From NCBI GenBank assembly GCA_034509735.1, contig JACGWO010000006.1, positions 7,641,001-7,705,000 on the forward strand: a stretch of DNA of 64,000 bases, in the 5' to 3' direction. Below are positions 44,590 to 57,211 of the stretch, in pieces. The DNA is from Sesamum alatum. Its lineage: Eukaryota; Streptophyta; Magnoliopsida; Lamiales; Pedaliaceae. Under the pieces are notes generated by a model, which had not been told where the DNA came from, made no database searches, and worked only from the letters and a program-made list of their open reading frames with translations. The position numbers were made by a program, and so were the translations under genes. Numbering within the stretch: the stretch's first letter is position 1; every line of letters begins with the position of its first letter.

Positions 44590-45150
44590 CCATATCGAAA
44601 TCCTAAATCAAACAAGTTGATGTTTTTCTATTTGATATTGTGGAGATAATTAACAAAGGTGTTGATCTGGAGGGGGAAATTGGTGAATCGCGATGAGTCT
44701 AAGGCACCAAGTGCTCGTGGACCTTTCAGATCCACATTACGCAAATATGGTAAGTGGTTCGAATTTAACAAGTTTTTGAATTGATAATTGGCTAAATGTT
44801 GTATGTTGTGCTGGTAATGGTCAAGTTGCCTTTCTTTGCTGTATTTTGATAATGCATGTGGCTTTTTTTTGTTTGTTGTATTTGACAACGGCATGTGGTT
44901 CCGTTTTTGGGGTTTTTTTGTGTGTTTTTTATGTTAATCGAGAAGATACTGTTTTTTATATGTGGTCCCTTCATTTGTTTTTGTTGTTGCTTTCCTAGTT
45001 ATATTAATATTCTCCATTTTCTCTGCCTTTTCGTGTGCGTCTGTGTATTTTTTAAATTTTCAGTGTCTAAACCCTTTGCTACCATTGTTATGTGTCATGG
45101 GGGAAAAATAGCTCATAGGTCGACGGCAGAATATTTTTGGTTCAATTATG
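44590..45150 (+). other. Unrecognised stretch between minisatellite and copia-2
   Basis: The region is T-rich with short open frames, none with recognisable domains. The words around 44640-44760 (GAGGGGGAAATTGGTGAATC, then GGACCTTTCAGATCC) have a gene-like composition followed by a possible splice donor GGTAAGTGG near 44749, but no exon partner is evident. I cannot assign it. Confidence 0.4.
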
Positions 45151-45169
45151 CCTATTTTTCTAAAGACAT

Positions 45170-46573
45170 TATTTTAGGAGTAAAATAAATTGGATTTGGA
45201 ATCCCGGGGTTATTTTACTTAAAATAATGAGGAAAGGTTTTCCTAAAACGAGAAAATAGTATTACAAATATTTGTGTTTTATTTTTCACACGTTGTGCAC
45301 ATATTCATTTATTATTTTGGATATTTATGATTGGAAATCATATGTTGTTGGTATTTTGTAATTATATGATTGGATCATGTGATTATGTGTGTTGGATGGA
45401 AATGGATGATCGCGAGCCCTAGACCGGATGTATGGTTTATTTTCTGTTGGGCCTGTGTGCCTCTTTTACTGCTTTCTCCTTCTCTCTTTCTAGTTGCCTT
45501 GGAATAATAAGGCATTCTACCTCCCTCCTTATGTACTCCCCCGGGTTTTCGCTGGGGTTTCTATTTTTAATATGTAATGAGAGTAGACTAGGAGTGAGGT
45601 TTCTATTTTTATAATTGGTGGAGAAGAAGGAAGGACCACATGGAGAGCCCAGACGGGAGGCCCCCTTGGAGTTTTCCATGAAGTGAAGAAAGAGAAAAAG
45701 AGACCAAGGCCCATCAGCATGATGATTGGGTTACTATTAATGTAATAGTATAGGACCAACCCTAGATTGACTATAGATCCACTGCGGGCTCAGTGGGTCG
45801 CATAGGATTCGGGCTCGTGATCATCCAACAGGGGCGTGCTAGGCTTTAATTTTGCATGTGGTTATGATGATGAATGAATGGGTTGTTTATTTATCGTATA
45901 ACTGTTGTGGATGGTTTATTTACGCATTATGGATGTATGTGTAGATATTTATTTATTTGAGATCTCGGTCATTACTTACTCTCACATTGGTTGGACCAAT
46001 GTCAAAATATTAGACCCTAGACAAAGTGGACATAAACTCTAGGAGTTTGTCCATGCCTTCCAATCCATGGCATAGTGAGGAAGCTGCTTTAGGTCAATAG
46101 CGTGGTCTCACGAGTCGTGGCACGTTATTGTACTTAAAGAAAGCTGCATTATGTCATGAACGAAAAGCGGGCTGCTGCTACCTGTCTCACGAGTCGTGGG
46201 GGTACCAGTGGGTCCGTGGCTCGATCGATTGGGTTGGGTCTAACGCCCAATTAACATGATTCGCTTGGAGTCCTCGGGATCATGTGAAAGGGTGAGGCAA
46301 TAATCTTGGAAATCTCGTGGAACGAGAATGGTATGGAATACCTCCCACAGGATCTTTTCCATGCGAATCGTAAAAGCGGAGTATGGGAAAAATCGTTGTG
46401 GATCCCAAGCCCACTTGGAAAGGATTTCCCGAAAATCACGTTTGAGAGTACCGTGTTTTCGTATAAATAGTGGGAGGATTAAATGACTAAAGTCCATGCA
46501 TTTAATTATTTTATCAAACCACCGTCTTTTATTTTCTGCTGATCGCGCGCTGTTTTCTAAAATGTAGATTTTA
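45170..46573 (+). other. copia-2 leader, 5'-truncated
   Basis: Segments matching the copia-1 leader include GCGAGCCCTAGACC (about 45412), GGGCTCAGTGGGTCGCATAG (about 45785), CTCACGAGTCGTGG (about 46108 and 46187) and the stretch just before gag with TATAAATAGTGGGAGG (about 46462). The GC-rich block present in the copia-1 leader is not represented here because of the truncation. Confidence 0.75.
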
Positions 46574-47428
46574 AAATGTCTAAGAACCCACTTTCCACCA
46601 ATTCAATGGAACAAACTACAACGACTGGTTGCGCAATCTCAGGATAGTCCTAGATTACGAGAACCAAGGCTACGTCATGGACGAGCCTCTCCCTAGGACC
46701 TTACCAGAAGGATCCACGCCAGAAGAACGTGAGACGTTCGAGACTTGGCATAAGGATAACCGGAAGGTCCGTAGCATCATACTTGCTTCGATGATCAATG
46801 AGATTCAGAAGCAATATGAAAGGCTAGACGATGTCCCTTCCATTATGGCTCGCCTTAAGGATTGCTATGCAGTCCCGGACCAGCATACTAGGTATGCCGC
46901 GACCAAGGCGTTCTTTGGAACTAAAATGACAGAAGGATCCTCTGTACAAGAGCACGGGGTTAAAATGCTTACCCTGGTGGAAAAGCTCGAGGACCTAAAG
47001 GCAGGTCTCGATAATGAAACGTACATAGATGTGATCCTTCAGTCACTCCCACCCTCCTTTGACCAATTTATCGTCAACTACAACATGAACGCACTTGAGA
47101 AGAGCATTCATGAGTTGATCAATATGTTGGTGCAATACGAGGCAACGACTAAGAAGTCCATGCCTTCGGTATTGTTTGGAGGTGCTTCGACTTCTAATAC
47201 GAAAGGCAAGGGTGCCGATGTTGGAAGAAGAAGAAAGGGAAGGGAAAGGCCGTCAAAGCAGCTATGAACACTAAGAGTGTTCCCATTGCCAAAGAGGGGA
47301 AAGGCAAAGGAAAGGGAAAGGTTGTCTCCAAGCAACAGTCAAAGGCATATGACATATGTATCAACTGCCGTGAGAAAGGGCATTGGAAGAGAGAGTGCCC
47401 CAAACTCTTCTCCAACCAAGGTATATAA
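46574..47428 (+). pseudogene. copia-2 Gag, frameshifted
   Basis: ATGTCTAAGAACCCAC at 46574 is the original start. Compared with copia-1, about 17-20 bases are missing soon after it, which shifts the frame. The capsid part resumes at about 46610 (RNLRIVLDYENQGYVMDEPL) and stays open to 47267. A frameshift in the basic Lys-rich region follows. The zinc knuckle CINCREKGHWKREC (about 47360-47400) has all four ligands, unlike copia-1. Confidence 0.88.
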
Positions 47429-48829
47429 GTGATTGAGGTTAATATGGTCACTAGTTCTGCCTCTTGGGTATTAGATACCGGCTGTGGAGCTCACATTTGC
47501 AATGACTTGCAGGTGTTGAAAAGAAGCAGAAAACTGGGTAGCGGGGACATGATCCTGAAGCTTGGGAATGGCAAGGCCATCTCGGCAGAAGCAGTAGGAT
47601 CCGCCACTCTAGTGATTAGTGATAATATTAGCATAGATTTAGAGCAAGTTTATTTTGTACCCAGTATGATTAAAAACATCATTTTCATTCTATTGTTGGA
47701 CAATAGTGGTTATGAGTTTAGAATCAATAAAAATTGCTTTTATTTGATGAGGTGTGGAATTGCTCATCTACTTGGTACATTGCATAACGGACTCTATATC
47801 TTGCAACAAACGAATTTCGTCCTCAATGCACAACACAAACGAAAATTAGATAATAACGGGAACGCACGTCTGTGGCACGCTAGGCTAGGTCACATATCCC
47901 AAGATAGGATGAAAAGATTGGTAGATTCAAAGAACCTAGAGGTTGGGGACTTGAGCGATCTACCAACTTGTGAGTCCTGTCTAAGAGGGAAAATGACCAA
48001 GAGGCCCTTTGTAGGACAAAGCAGGCTTGCCACAGGTCTGTTGGACTTGGTCCATACAGACGTATGTGGACCACTAAGGACGCAGGCCCGAGGTAGGTTC
48101 TCATACTTCATAACCTTCACCGATGATCATTCACGGTATGGTTATGTTTACCTGATGAGGTACAAGTCTGAAGCTCTTGAGAGGTTTAAAGAATTCAGAC
48201 TTGAAGTGGAGAACCAAACCAACTGCAAAATTAAAATCCTTCGGTCGGACCGAGGCGGTGAATACCTTAGTACGGAGTTCCTAGATTATCTAAAAGAACA
48301 TGGTATAATATCAGAATGGACACCTCCAGGAACACCGCAGTTAAATGGTGTCTCTAAAAGGAGGAATCGAACCCTGTTGGACATGGTTCGGTCCATGATG
48401 AGTTTTACCAAATTGCCCTAATCGTAAACGGCGGCCAAATTATTGAATTTAGCGCCTACTAGTGCATTGACCCAAACGCCATATGAGATATGGCACGGCA
48501 AGCCTGCATCCTACAACTACTTGAAAGTGTGGGGTAGCCCCGCATATGTCAAGAGGTTAGTGGGAGATAAGTTAGAATCTAGGTCTAGCTTATGCAGGTT
48601 CGTTGGATACCCTAAAGAAACTGCCGGTTATTACTTTTATGACCCCTTGGAACAAAAGGTGTTTGTTTCAAGAAATGCAGTACTCTTGGAGCAAGGCTTC
48701 CCGGAGGATATCCAACCTGATGAGCTGATCCTTGAGGAATCAAGTGATGGAATCCAGCCATCAGAGGAAGCCGCGGAACCCTCACTTAGAGGATTCAGAA
48801 TAGACAGCCGAAGGGCTGACCAACCTTGA
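47429..48829 (+). pseudogene. copia-2 protease and integrase
   Basis: Protease box ASWVLDTGCGAHICNDLQV (47455-47512), GAG-pre-integrase LWHARLGHISQDRMKRLVDS (about 47870), zinc region CESCLRGKMTKRPF, and core acidic residues in VHTDVCGPL, TFTDDHSRYGY and the GVSKRRNRTLLDMV region. A TAA at 48419-48421, just after MSFTKLP, interrupts integrase. The frame continues afterwards to 48829, with SPAYVKRLVGDKLESRSSLC and ETAGYYFYDPLEQKVF. Compared with copia-1, this part has fewer frameshifts. Confidence 0.9.
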
Positions 48830-48973
48830 GAAGTCCAACATGCTAGGCCTGAAGGACAGCCTCAGGAACAGCCAGCCCCAGTTCCTGAACCACCGGCTCC
48901 GATACAGTCAGCGCCCACAGTCACCACTGACGTTCCCATTCTCCGTAGGTCCACTAGAGAGTCCAGACCTCCA

Positions 48974-50592
48974 ATGAGATATGGCTTTCTAGGTGCGACC
49001 GATCTTTTGGATAACGATCCTAAGACTTATGGAGAAGCGATGTCTGACATCGACTCCGGGAAATGGTTTGAGGCCATGAAAGCCGAAATGGACTCCATGA
49101 GCGAGAACCAAGTTTGGAGTCTCGTAGATCCACCGAAAGGTGTTAAGCCAGTGGGCTGTAAGTGGGTCTACAAGTGCAAACTTGGCGTTGATGGAGAAGT
49201 CACAACCTTTAAGGCTAGGCTTGTAGCTAAGGGATACACTCAACGACCCGGGGTCGATTTTGAGGATACCTACTCGCCAGTAGCCATGGCTAAGTCCATT
49301 CGGATTCTGCTCGCCATAGCAGCATGGTATGACTATGAGATATGACAGATGGACGTGAAAACGGCCTTCCTCAACGGTTTCGTTGAAGAAGAGATCTATA
49401 TGGATCAGTAGCAGGGTTTCACGGTCACTGGAGAAGAACAGAAAGTCTGTCGTCTCCAGAAGTCCATCTATAGCCTCAAACCAGCCTCCCGAAGTTGGAA
49501 CATTCGCTTTGATGAAGTAATACGGGGTTATGACTTCATCAAAAATGAATCCGACCCTTGTGTATACAAGAAGGTCAGTGGAGCTTAATAGTGTTCCTAG
49601 TGCTTTATGTGGATGACATTCTGCTCATTGGTAATGACCTTAGAATGTTAGGAAACACAAAAGCATGGTTATCAACCCAGTTTTTCATGAAGGACTTGGG
49701 TGAAGCCTCCTACATCCTAGGCATCCAGATTGTCAGGGACAGATCTAAAAGGATGTTAGGACTCACCCAAAACTCGTATATAGAGAAAATCCTAAAGAGA
49801 TATCGAATGGATAACTCCGAACGAGGATTCCTTCCAATGAGGCATGGGATCAAGTTATCCAAGAAACAGTCCCCACAGACTGATGAGGAACTTGAAAGGA
49901 TGAAAATCATCCCCTATGCTTCTGCCGTAGGTAGCATCCAATATGCGGTCCACTGCACTAGGCCTGACATTGCATACGCTTTGAGCGTGACAAGCAGATA
50001 TCAGTCCTGCGCAGGAGAAGCACATTGGAATGCTGTTAAGGGCATCCTTAAGTACCTAAGGAGGACTAAGGAGATGTTCTTAGTCTATGGCAATGGAGAA
50101 CTAATTCTGGAAGGCTTTAGCGATGCTAGCTTCCAGTCTGATGACGATGATGCCAAGTCTCAATCGGGGTACGTATTCAAACTCAATGGAGGAGTAGTAG
50201 CTTGGAAAAGTTCCAAGCAAGCAACCATCGCTGATTCCACCACAGAGGCTGAATACATAGCAGCTTCAGAAGCTGCTAAGGAAGCGGTTTGGATGAGAAA
50301 CTACATCCAAGAGTTGGGTGTGGTGCCTAGCATCGCCGAGCCCGTTGTCATCTTCTGTGATAACAACGGCGCTATAGTGCAAGCAAAGGAACCGAGATCT
50401 CATCACCGTTCCAAACATATTCTTAGACGCTACCATCTTCTTAGAGAAATGGTAGGAAGAGGTGACGTCCGGATGGACCGAGTCAACTCGGCAGACAACA
50501 CAGCAGACCCGCTGACAAAGCCTATGTCGCAGAGCGCTCATACGCAACATCTTGAAAAGATGGGGATTAAGCATATGGGCAATTGGCTTTAA
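48974..50592 (+). pseudogene. copia-2 reverse transcriptase and RNase H
   Basis: The RT opens with DNDPKTYGEAMSDIDSGKWF and continues to a TGA at 49343-49345 that replaces the Trp of the WQMDVKTAFLNGF motif. A TAG follows near 49408, in DQ-stop-QGF, and a small frameshift near 49575. From 49558 to 50592 the frame is open (344 codons): YVDDILLIGND, KDLGEASYILGIQI, then RNase H with SDASFQSDDDDAKSQSGY, ADSTTEAEYIAASEA and FCDNNGAIVQAKEPRSHHRS. It ends MGNWL-stop just before the polypurine tract. Confidence 0.92.
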
Positions 50593-50608
50593 AGGTCAAG
50601 TGGGTGAT

Positions 50609-52603
50609 TGTTAGAATAGGTGACCATGTAAGCCAATTTTGGCAGGAATATGTAACCTATGTCTAGACAATTCTTTGGTATTTGATAAAAACATTTATGA
50701 ATAAAGAAGTGAAAATTCATATGGCAATACTTTGTTTACGTTCACTTATCTGCATTTACATTTCTGTTCACTACGCAAACAAAGCCCACGGACTGAGAAA
50801 CGATTTCGGGGACTGGGACTACGCTTGGAGGTAGGTCCATGAAATCAGTCTTACCGAATCAGTCCGGAAATCTCCAAGTCAAGAAATCCCGAAAATGGGT
50901 ACCGGGATTCCCTTTGAGACTTGCACTAAGCATCTGCTGTCGTATTTCATCGACGGGTGACGAAGGTCGTCTAAGCAGTGTTAGTGGGTCAGCGTGCTAG
51001 GAAGCAGCTGACTGAGGTGACTCGCGGGAACCCTCTTACGGAGGACCTTGAGTACGGTCAGCAAGGTATGACGTGTATTCCCGGTTCCAACAGTACAGGC
51101 CAAGTCCTTTGACTTGAGGAACTGCTGAGTTTACCTGTGCATCAGGTCTGTATCTTAGATATGGTGAGAGATTGCCAAAATACTTTTGAGTAGTCATAAG
51201 CCATGTCTAGTGCAGCTCGGGTGTACAAAGTGACAGTAATTTCCAAGAAAGGATCTGTCTCCTGTCAAAAGGTGTTGACAGTTGAGTCTCATGTATGCTC
51301 TGTGTCTTGTCCCTGAAATCTGTGGCCACAGTAACTGAACAGAAGGGAAAGGTTTCCCTTGCGGCGTTCAGTAAGGGCAGACCGACACTTAGGTCCAAAA
51401 TGGGTACCTGCTTTTTCCGTGCCCTAGACTCTAAGTGATGGGACCGAAGACAGAAGGACAAGTGTACTGTTAGAGCCTAAATGTTCATCCCCGAATATTT
51501 TACCTAGTCTCTAGTGCCATGGACCGTTGCTAGAAGGCCACCCATGGTAACGGACGGATTCTAGGAATTCGACCAAGTCTAGCTGAATGGTGGACCTAAA
51601 GAGTCACACACTATCCACACACACTTAGTATTTAATTTGGAATTAAATATTGGAGTAAAGGAATGATTAAATTAGATTTAATCGGGTCCTATATTTTCTT
51701 GGAGAAATTAATTCCTTCTATTTGATAAAGGGAATTAAATTAATAAATAGGATTTATTAAAAGGGTTGATTTAATGGGCTTAGAATAAATTATAATATAT
51801 ATTTATTATATTATATTTATTCTTTTAGCCTTTTGGAATATTTAATAGGATTTAAATATTCCATTAAATTAAAATCAACGGTTGAGATGGAAAGGGGAGA
51901 TGGAAGGCTAGGATTCGTTTGACTAGGTCAAACACTAGTTTGACTAGGACTTTGACTAGGTCAAAATCCTAGTCAAATTAGGTTACTTAGAGTTTGAGTT
52001 TAAAGAGGATTAAACTCTTCCTCTATATAAACCTCTAGCTTGCAACATTTGTATGATGATGCACCAAGACCTCGTTCTTGAGATCCTCCAAATCGTGACA
52101 CACGATCCACCCACGTATCTTGCACGTCGTGCTAGCAACGAACAAGTGTATAAATTTTGGAGTGGACGAATCAATAACACGTTATCAATTAACGGTATTG
52201 GTTCGTCTAAGTTCTTAATGTTCCAAGAACAAAAAGAACTAAGAAATATTTTCTTGGAGGAGAGAGAGGGGGCGGACGAGAGATAGGAGAAGGGGAGAGT
52301 GTGTGTTGTATGTGTTTTCAAGAATCAAACGGGGAACAACGCGAGTAGCAGTTGAAGACGAAAACGACAACGGGTAGGTCTCGTTTAAGATTTTCGTCCC
52401 TCTTTAATTTTCAACTCTATGGCCTCCATGATTTCTTTATTAGTTTTATAATCATGAGATACACCAAACGCCCGGGAACCTCAAGGGTACACCCCTTGAA
52501 CGTGTTCTTTTAAATTAAAAGCATGCCTTTTATTTTTGTATGTTTATTTTTACCGCGCTTCCGCATTCGCGCAATTCCCGGGATGATCCACCGATTTCTT
52601 TCA
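50609..52603 (+). repeat. copia-2 3' LTR (1995 bp)
   Basis: It starts TGTTAGAATAGGTGACC after the purine-rich AGGTCAAGTGGGTGAT and ends ATTTCTTTCA. A TATA box candidate TATATAAACC lies at about 52025. The end region (AGGGTACACCCCTTG, CGCGCTTCCGC, CCCGGGATGATCC) matches the end of the copia-1 5' LTR. It is about 200 bp shorter than that LTR, so internal indels separate the copies. Confidence 0.88.
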
Positions 52604-54170
52604 GCCCCGAATGACTCTCCAATGTGGTACTCATCCCCGAACCCGGGGGGAAATGGAGGATGTGCATAGACTTCCGAGATCTCAACAAGACTTGCCCAAA
52701 GGACTTTTATCCGCTCCCTTGCATCGACCAGCTGGTATACTCTACCTACGGATGCGAGCTTTTGAGCATGATGGATGCCTGGAAAGGATACCATCAAACC
52801 ACGCTGGCCGTAGAGGACCATAAGAGGGTCAGCTTCATTACTTCAGCAGGGACCTTCTGCTATGTGGTCATGCCCTTCGACTTAGAAAATGCAGGGGCTA
52901 CATACCAGCGCTTGGTGACATGATATTCCACCCCCAGCTGGGGAGGAACATGGAGGTGTATAAAGATGACATGCTCGTTAAGAGCAAGAAGCCAAATGAT
53001 CACATCTCTGACTTAGAAGAAAAATTTTCCGTCCTTCGAAAGTATTGTCTGAACTGAACTCCTCCAAATGTGCCTTTGGGGTACAGAGGGGACGCTTCTT
53101 GGGTTTCATGGTGACCGAGAGGGGGATTGAGGCTAACCCCCTCAAAATCAAAGTTCCTGTTGAGATGAAAGCTCCTACCAACATCAATGAGGTACAACGC
53201 CTCACTGGAAGGATAGCGCCACTCAGACGGTTCATTGTCCAAAAAAAGCCTGCCCTTTTTCAGGGTATTACGAAAGGCCAAGAACTTTGAGTTGGGGGAG
53301 GAATGTCACAAGGCCTGTGAAGAGCTTAAGCAGTACCTGGTCAGCCTTCCCTTGTTGGCCCTTCGCCAGGAGACACGTTATATGTCTACTTGGTGGCCAC
53401 ACCCCAAGCAGTGAGCTCAGCCCTCCTTCGGGAGGAGAACGGGTACCAGACGGCCATCTACTATGTCAGCAACATCCCAAATGGGGCGGAGGGACGTTAC
53501 AGTCTCATTGAGAAGATAGCTTTTGCGTTGGTGATAACAACCCGAAGACTGCGCCCTTATTTCCTGTCTTATCCAATAGGGGTCCCACCCCCTCAAACAG
53601 GTTCTTAGAAATCCGGACACATCCGGTCGGTTGATCAAATAGGCTCTCGAGCTCAGCGAGTACGTTATCTCGTACCACCCCAGTACAGCCATTAAGGCTC
53701 AGGCACTGGCTGATTTCGTCTCAGAAAGCACATCCCCTCCCTTGGACAAGGGACCTGACTACTACATGTGTACGGATCCTCTACCGCCTAGGGAAATGGT
53801 GCGAGGGTGGTTGTGGCCTCCCCCGAAGGAGTAGATATGAAATTCGCAATCAAATTCGGATTCGAAAGCCTCTAACAATGAGGCCGAGTATGAAGCCCTA
53901 GCTTTGGGTATGAGGATGGCTTGGGAGGCTGGGGCCAGACATCTAGTAGCCTACTCCGACTCCCAGCTCATTGTTAAGTAAACGAAGGGAGTCTATGAGG
54001 CCAAAGAGGAAAGTATGAAGCAATACCTCTAAAGGATAGAGGAGTGGAAAGCAAAGTTTGATGCCTTCTGGATCGTTCAAATTCCTCGAGAAGAAAACAA
54101 CAAGATTGATTACTTGTCAAAATTGATTAGTACCATGGATGATTGACGAATTTGGCGAATAACAATGTAT
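52604..54170 (+). pseudogene. Ty3/gypsy (Tat/Athila-type) reverse transcriptase and RNase H
   Basis: The sequence starts abruptly within RT at a stretch reading PE-stop-LSNVVLIPEPGGKWRM (Trp codon now TGA), directly after the copia LTR. It continues CIDFRDLNKTCPKDFYPLPC and [15 protein letters not shown], then a frameshift, then the active site reads YKDD (52959-52970) instead of YVDD. Then [19 protein letters not shown] and [16 protein letters not shown], and RNase H with NNEAEYEALALGMRMAWEAG and ADFVSES (about 53710-54140). The motif set is that of plant Tat/Athila-like gypsy elements. It is heavily broken by stops. Confidence 0.88.
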
Positions 54171-54219
54171 CACTTGCCAAAGCCTGGCTTTTGTCCTGGA
54201 AGTACAGGTCATACTTCCT

Positions 54220-54972
54220 AGCAGGGCCTGGAGACAACTTGTCTTGGACTTGTTAAAAGAAGGCTGCCTCCCCACTGATCGATGGGAGGCTGCTCATTTG
54301 GAGAAGCGAGTCGTGCGGTTCCTCCTAGTAGGGGACACCCTCTACCAAAAAAATCTTTCACACATCCCCTCTTGAGATGCTGTAACAAGAAGGGGGGATA
54401 CACATCCTCAAAGAAATTCATGGAGGATGTTTTAGATCACATATAGGAGTATTGGCCTTGGCCAACAAAGACTTAAGAGTTGGGTACTTCTGGCCTATGA
54501 TGAAGCAAGACGCCAAGTCGCTGGTTAAATAGCGTGTGAGGTGCCAGAAACACGCCTCCCTAATATACCAGCCCGCTGAACCATTGGCCACATTGCTGGC
54601 CCCATGTCCTTTTGCATAATGGGGGATGATATAGTAGGGTCGTTGCCTATGGCCCCTTAGCAATGAAAATTTCTACTGGTAGCTATAGACTACTTCACGA
54701 AGTGGATGGAAGCTGAGCCCCTCTCCCGCATCACCAAGGGGAGGTCATGAAGTTTCTATGGAAAAATATTGTATGTCGCTTTGGGCTTCCCCGAGAAATC
54801 ATCTCGGAAAACGAAAGACAATTCCAAGGGAACAAGATACGAGATTGGGGCAAGCGAATCAAACAAAGGTTCACCTCTGTGGCTCACCCTTAAGCAAATG
54901 GCCAGGTGGAGGTCACCAATCGCACCCTCCTACAAGGTATCAAGAGAAGGCTCGATAGAGCCGGGGGCAACT
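54220..54972 (+). pseudogene. Gypsy integrase, N-terminal and core part
   Basis: Recognisable pieces are LLKEGCLPTDRWEAAHLEKR, then a degenerate zinc region, then DYFTKWMEAEPLSRITKGE, FLWKNIVCRFGLPREIISEN, QFQGNKIRDWGKRIKQRFTS, VAHP and ANGQVEVTNRTLLQGIKRRL. These are the gypsy integrase core with its conserved acidic residues. Several stops are present. The coding sequence is interrupted at 54972 by an inserted solo LTR and continues at 57212. Confidence 0.88.
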
Positions 54973-57211
54973 TGTGACGTCCACAAATTTTAATACATAA
55001 TTGTGGGATTAATTGATAAGTATTTAAGAAATTTAGATTAATCAGTAAATAAATTTTAGGTTGAAATTTTATAAAGTTCTTGGGGGGTTAAATCATATGA
55101 TTTTAGAATTAAGGGACTAAATTATAGTTTTATAAAATATTTGGAAATAAATTATAAAGGTTAGCAAAAATAGGGATCAATTTATAATTATATGAAAATA
55201 GCCACCAAAAAAAAAAAGTGATGGTCAAATTAGGCAGCACGTGGCAGGTTATTTATTTTGATTAGTGGCATGCATGCTTACCTATCACTAATCTTTATAC
55301 ATATATGTCTATATACACATAAATATGAGGAAGCCTTCTATTGTCTTATGCATATTTTAAACACAACACACGCATTCAGAGAAAGGGTTTTAAGAAAACG
55401 CAGTTTTGTGTTGGGTTGAGATTAATTTCCTTAAATAGTTTAAGTATTTATTTGTTAATGTTCAATAAGAAAATTGATGGTATTTCTAGATTCGCTTTCG
55501 ATTGTCCGTTTTGGATAATTTAGTTTCCTCAGTTGATTATTAGTTATAAATTAATTTATATAATTATATTATTTAATAAGTATATTTATTAAATGTCATT
55601 TATACTACTCAATTTAGTGTTTAATCAAAAAATTTTATGAATTTGAGTATTTATAACTAGTGCCTGGTTAAATGTATCAATTGAATTAAGGGTGTTATAA
55701 TTAATGGCTTAAACTGCTTAATTTACTAGATTTAATAATTTCTATAATTGATTGGCTTAGTTTAATCGGGTTGAAAATTTTATTTGAGAAATGTTATAGA
55801 ATTATATATGAAAATGTTCTATTTACTAAAAATGAGTATGTTTTGGTGATAAATGAAATCCAAAATGGTTATTCAGAATGGTAGTTATAATAGGATGAGG
55901 GGTTTAATGAAATATTGAGAGATTGGTAAAAAATATATAAAAATATTATTTAATATTTTATTTAGAAATTGACATTTTAGATATTAATTATACGCATTAT
56001 ACCTTATGATAGCACATGGGGATAAAGTAGATGATCGTACGACTTCATATCTGCTAACTAAATCTGTATAAAATCGAGGTAAGTAAATAATTAGTGTTAC
56101 TTATATATGTTCTCTATTTCTATTAGTGTGTACGTAAATAATTAGTATTATCTATATATGTTTCACTTCTTAGTGATATTACTTTTATGTGAGCCGATGA
56201 TTCGTGCTAGCACTAATATATTTTGAACTGTACGAGTAGTTGATGCTTACTTTGAATGATTATGTCGTGAAAGTGAAATGAGGAAACCTATTGAGATATG
56301 TTATGTGCTTGTACGTGAAATATGCTGCTATGTGGTTTTATGTGGCTAGTTGGCTTACAAGAATGGTGATATGTGGAATCGAGGGAGTGATGGAAATTAA
56401 ATGTAATTATAATATGAATACCCCTTGATGTTGTTGAATAGCCTATGTGGCAAAATGAAATGAAAAGAGCTATGATGCGATATAAAGAGCTATGATGCGA
56501 AATTAAAAGAGCTATGATGCGAAATGAAAGAGCTTTGATGTGAAATGAGATTGATGAGCCTGTGTGGCATGCCAAGGGATTCATGTATATATATGAATGA
56601 ATAGTGAGGTTGAGTTGGTGGAGAAAAATACTATATCACCTTTCTGGTAATCCAACTAGGAAAAGACAAGTTCGATTGATTGTCGTGTTATGAGATGACT
56701 ACGTGGAAAATGAGATGAAATGTGCCTGATCAAGTTGATTATTTTTTATATACATTACTTGTTTTTGTCTTGTTGATATAATTGAGGTGCGTATATAGTT
56801 GATACTGGTTATTTACTTATTGAATTGCAGGCTCATCCCTCTACTAATATTTTCAGGTGTAGATTTTGTTGTGTCTATTCACGACAACTAGGTTCACGTT
56901 TTGCATTCCAGTCAGGTCGGGCCAGTATGCAGTTTTCTCCTTATTGTAAATAGAAATAGAAGTCTCATTTTGGATTAAAAGCGAGAATGGCATGTGAACT
57001 AGCTATAATGGTTCCATTTTTGTCGTACTTGATATATGTATATATGATCTTGCGGATGAGATGATAAATATTCTTGTTGTGATGATGAGACTATGGGTAT
57101 ATATACTCAACATGGACTAGATTATGTGCTTAATTATACATATAATCAGGGTTTATATTAAGTGTGAGATTTAGGGAAGATATAGTTGTAGTGCCGTTAG
57201 AGGGTGCTACA
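54973..57211. mobile_element. Solo LTR (2239 bp) inserted in gypsy integrase
   Basis: The insert begins TGTGACGTCCACAAATTT and ends GAGGGTGCTACA (TG...CA). It is flanked by a perfect 5 bp TSD CAACT (54968-54972 and 57212-57216). The gypsy integrase reading frame is continuous across the insertion point once one CAACT is discounted. There is no gag-pol, PBS or PPT inside, and open frames are short. A 5 bp TSD, TG/CA ends and an LTR-sized, AT-rich non-coding body fit a solo LTR of an unrelated retrotransposon, formed by LTR-LTR recombination. Short direct repeats (GAGCTATGATGCGA units, 56467-56530) are internal. Confidence 0.82.

Larger units (their letters stand above)
45170..52603 (+). mobile_element. 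Ty1/copia retrotransposon copy 2, lacking its 5' LTR
   Basis: It belongs to the same family as copia-1, on the plus strand: leader, gag, protease, integrase, RT, RNase H and a complete 3' LTR. Leader homology to copia-1 fades at about 45.1-45.2 kb. No PBS or 5' LTR is found to the left, so the left end was lost by deletion or rearrangement. On the right, the LTR ends TTTCA at 52603, directly followed by gypsy RT coding sequence, so the element probably inserted into that gypsy element. Multiple stops and frameshifts make it defective, although the RT box keeps YVDD (49606-49617). Confidence 0.88.

Noticed and set aside
45432..45759. Frames of 60-80 codons on both strands
   Set aside because: They are within the copia-2 leader, matched by non-coding leader in copia-1 without frame conservation.
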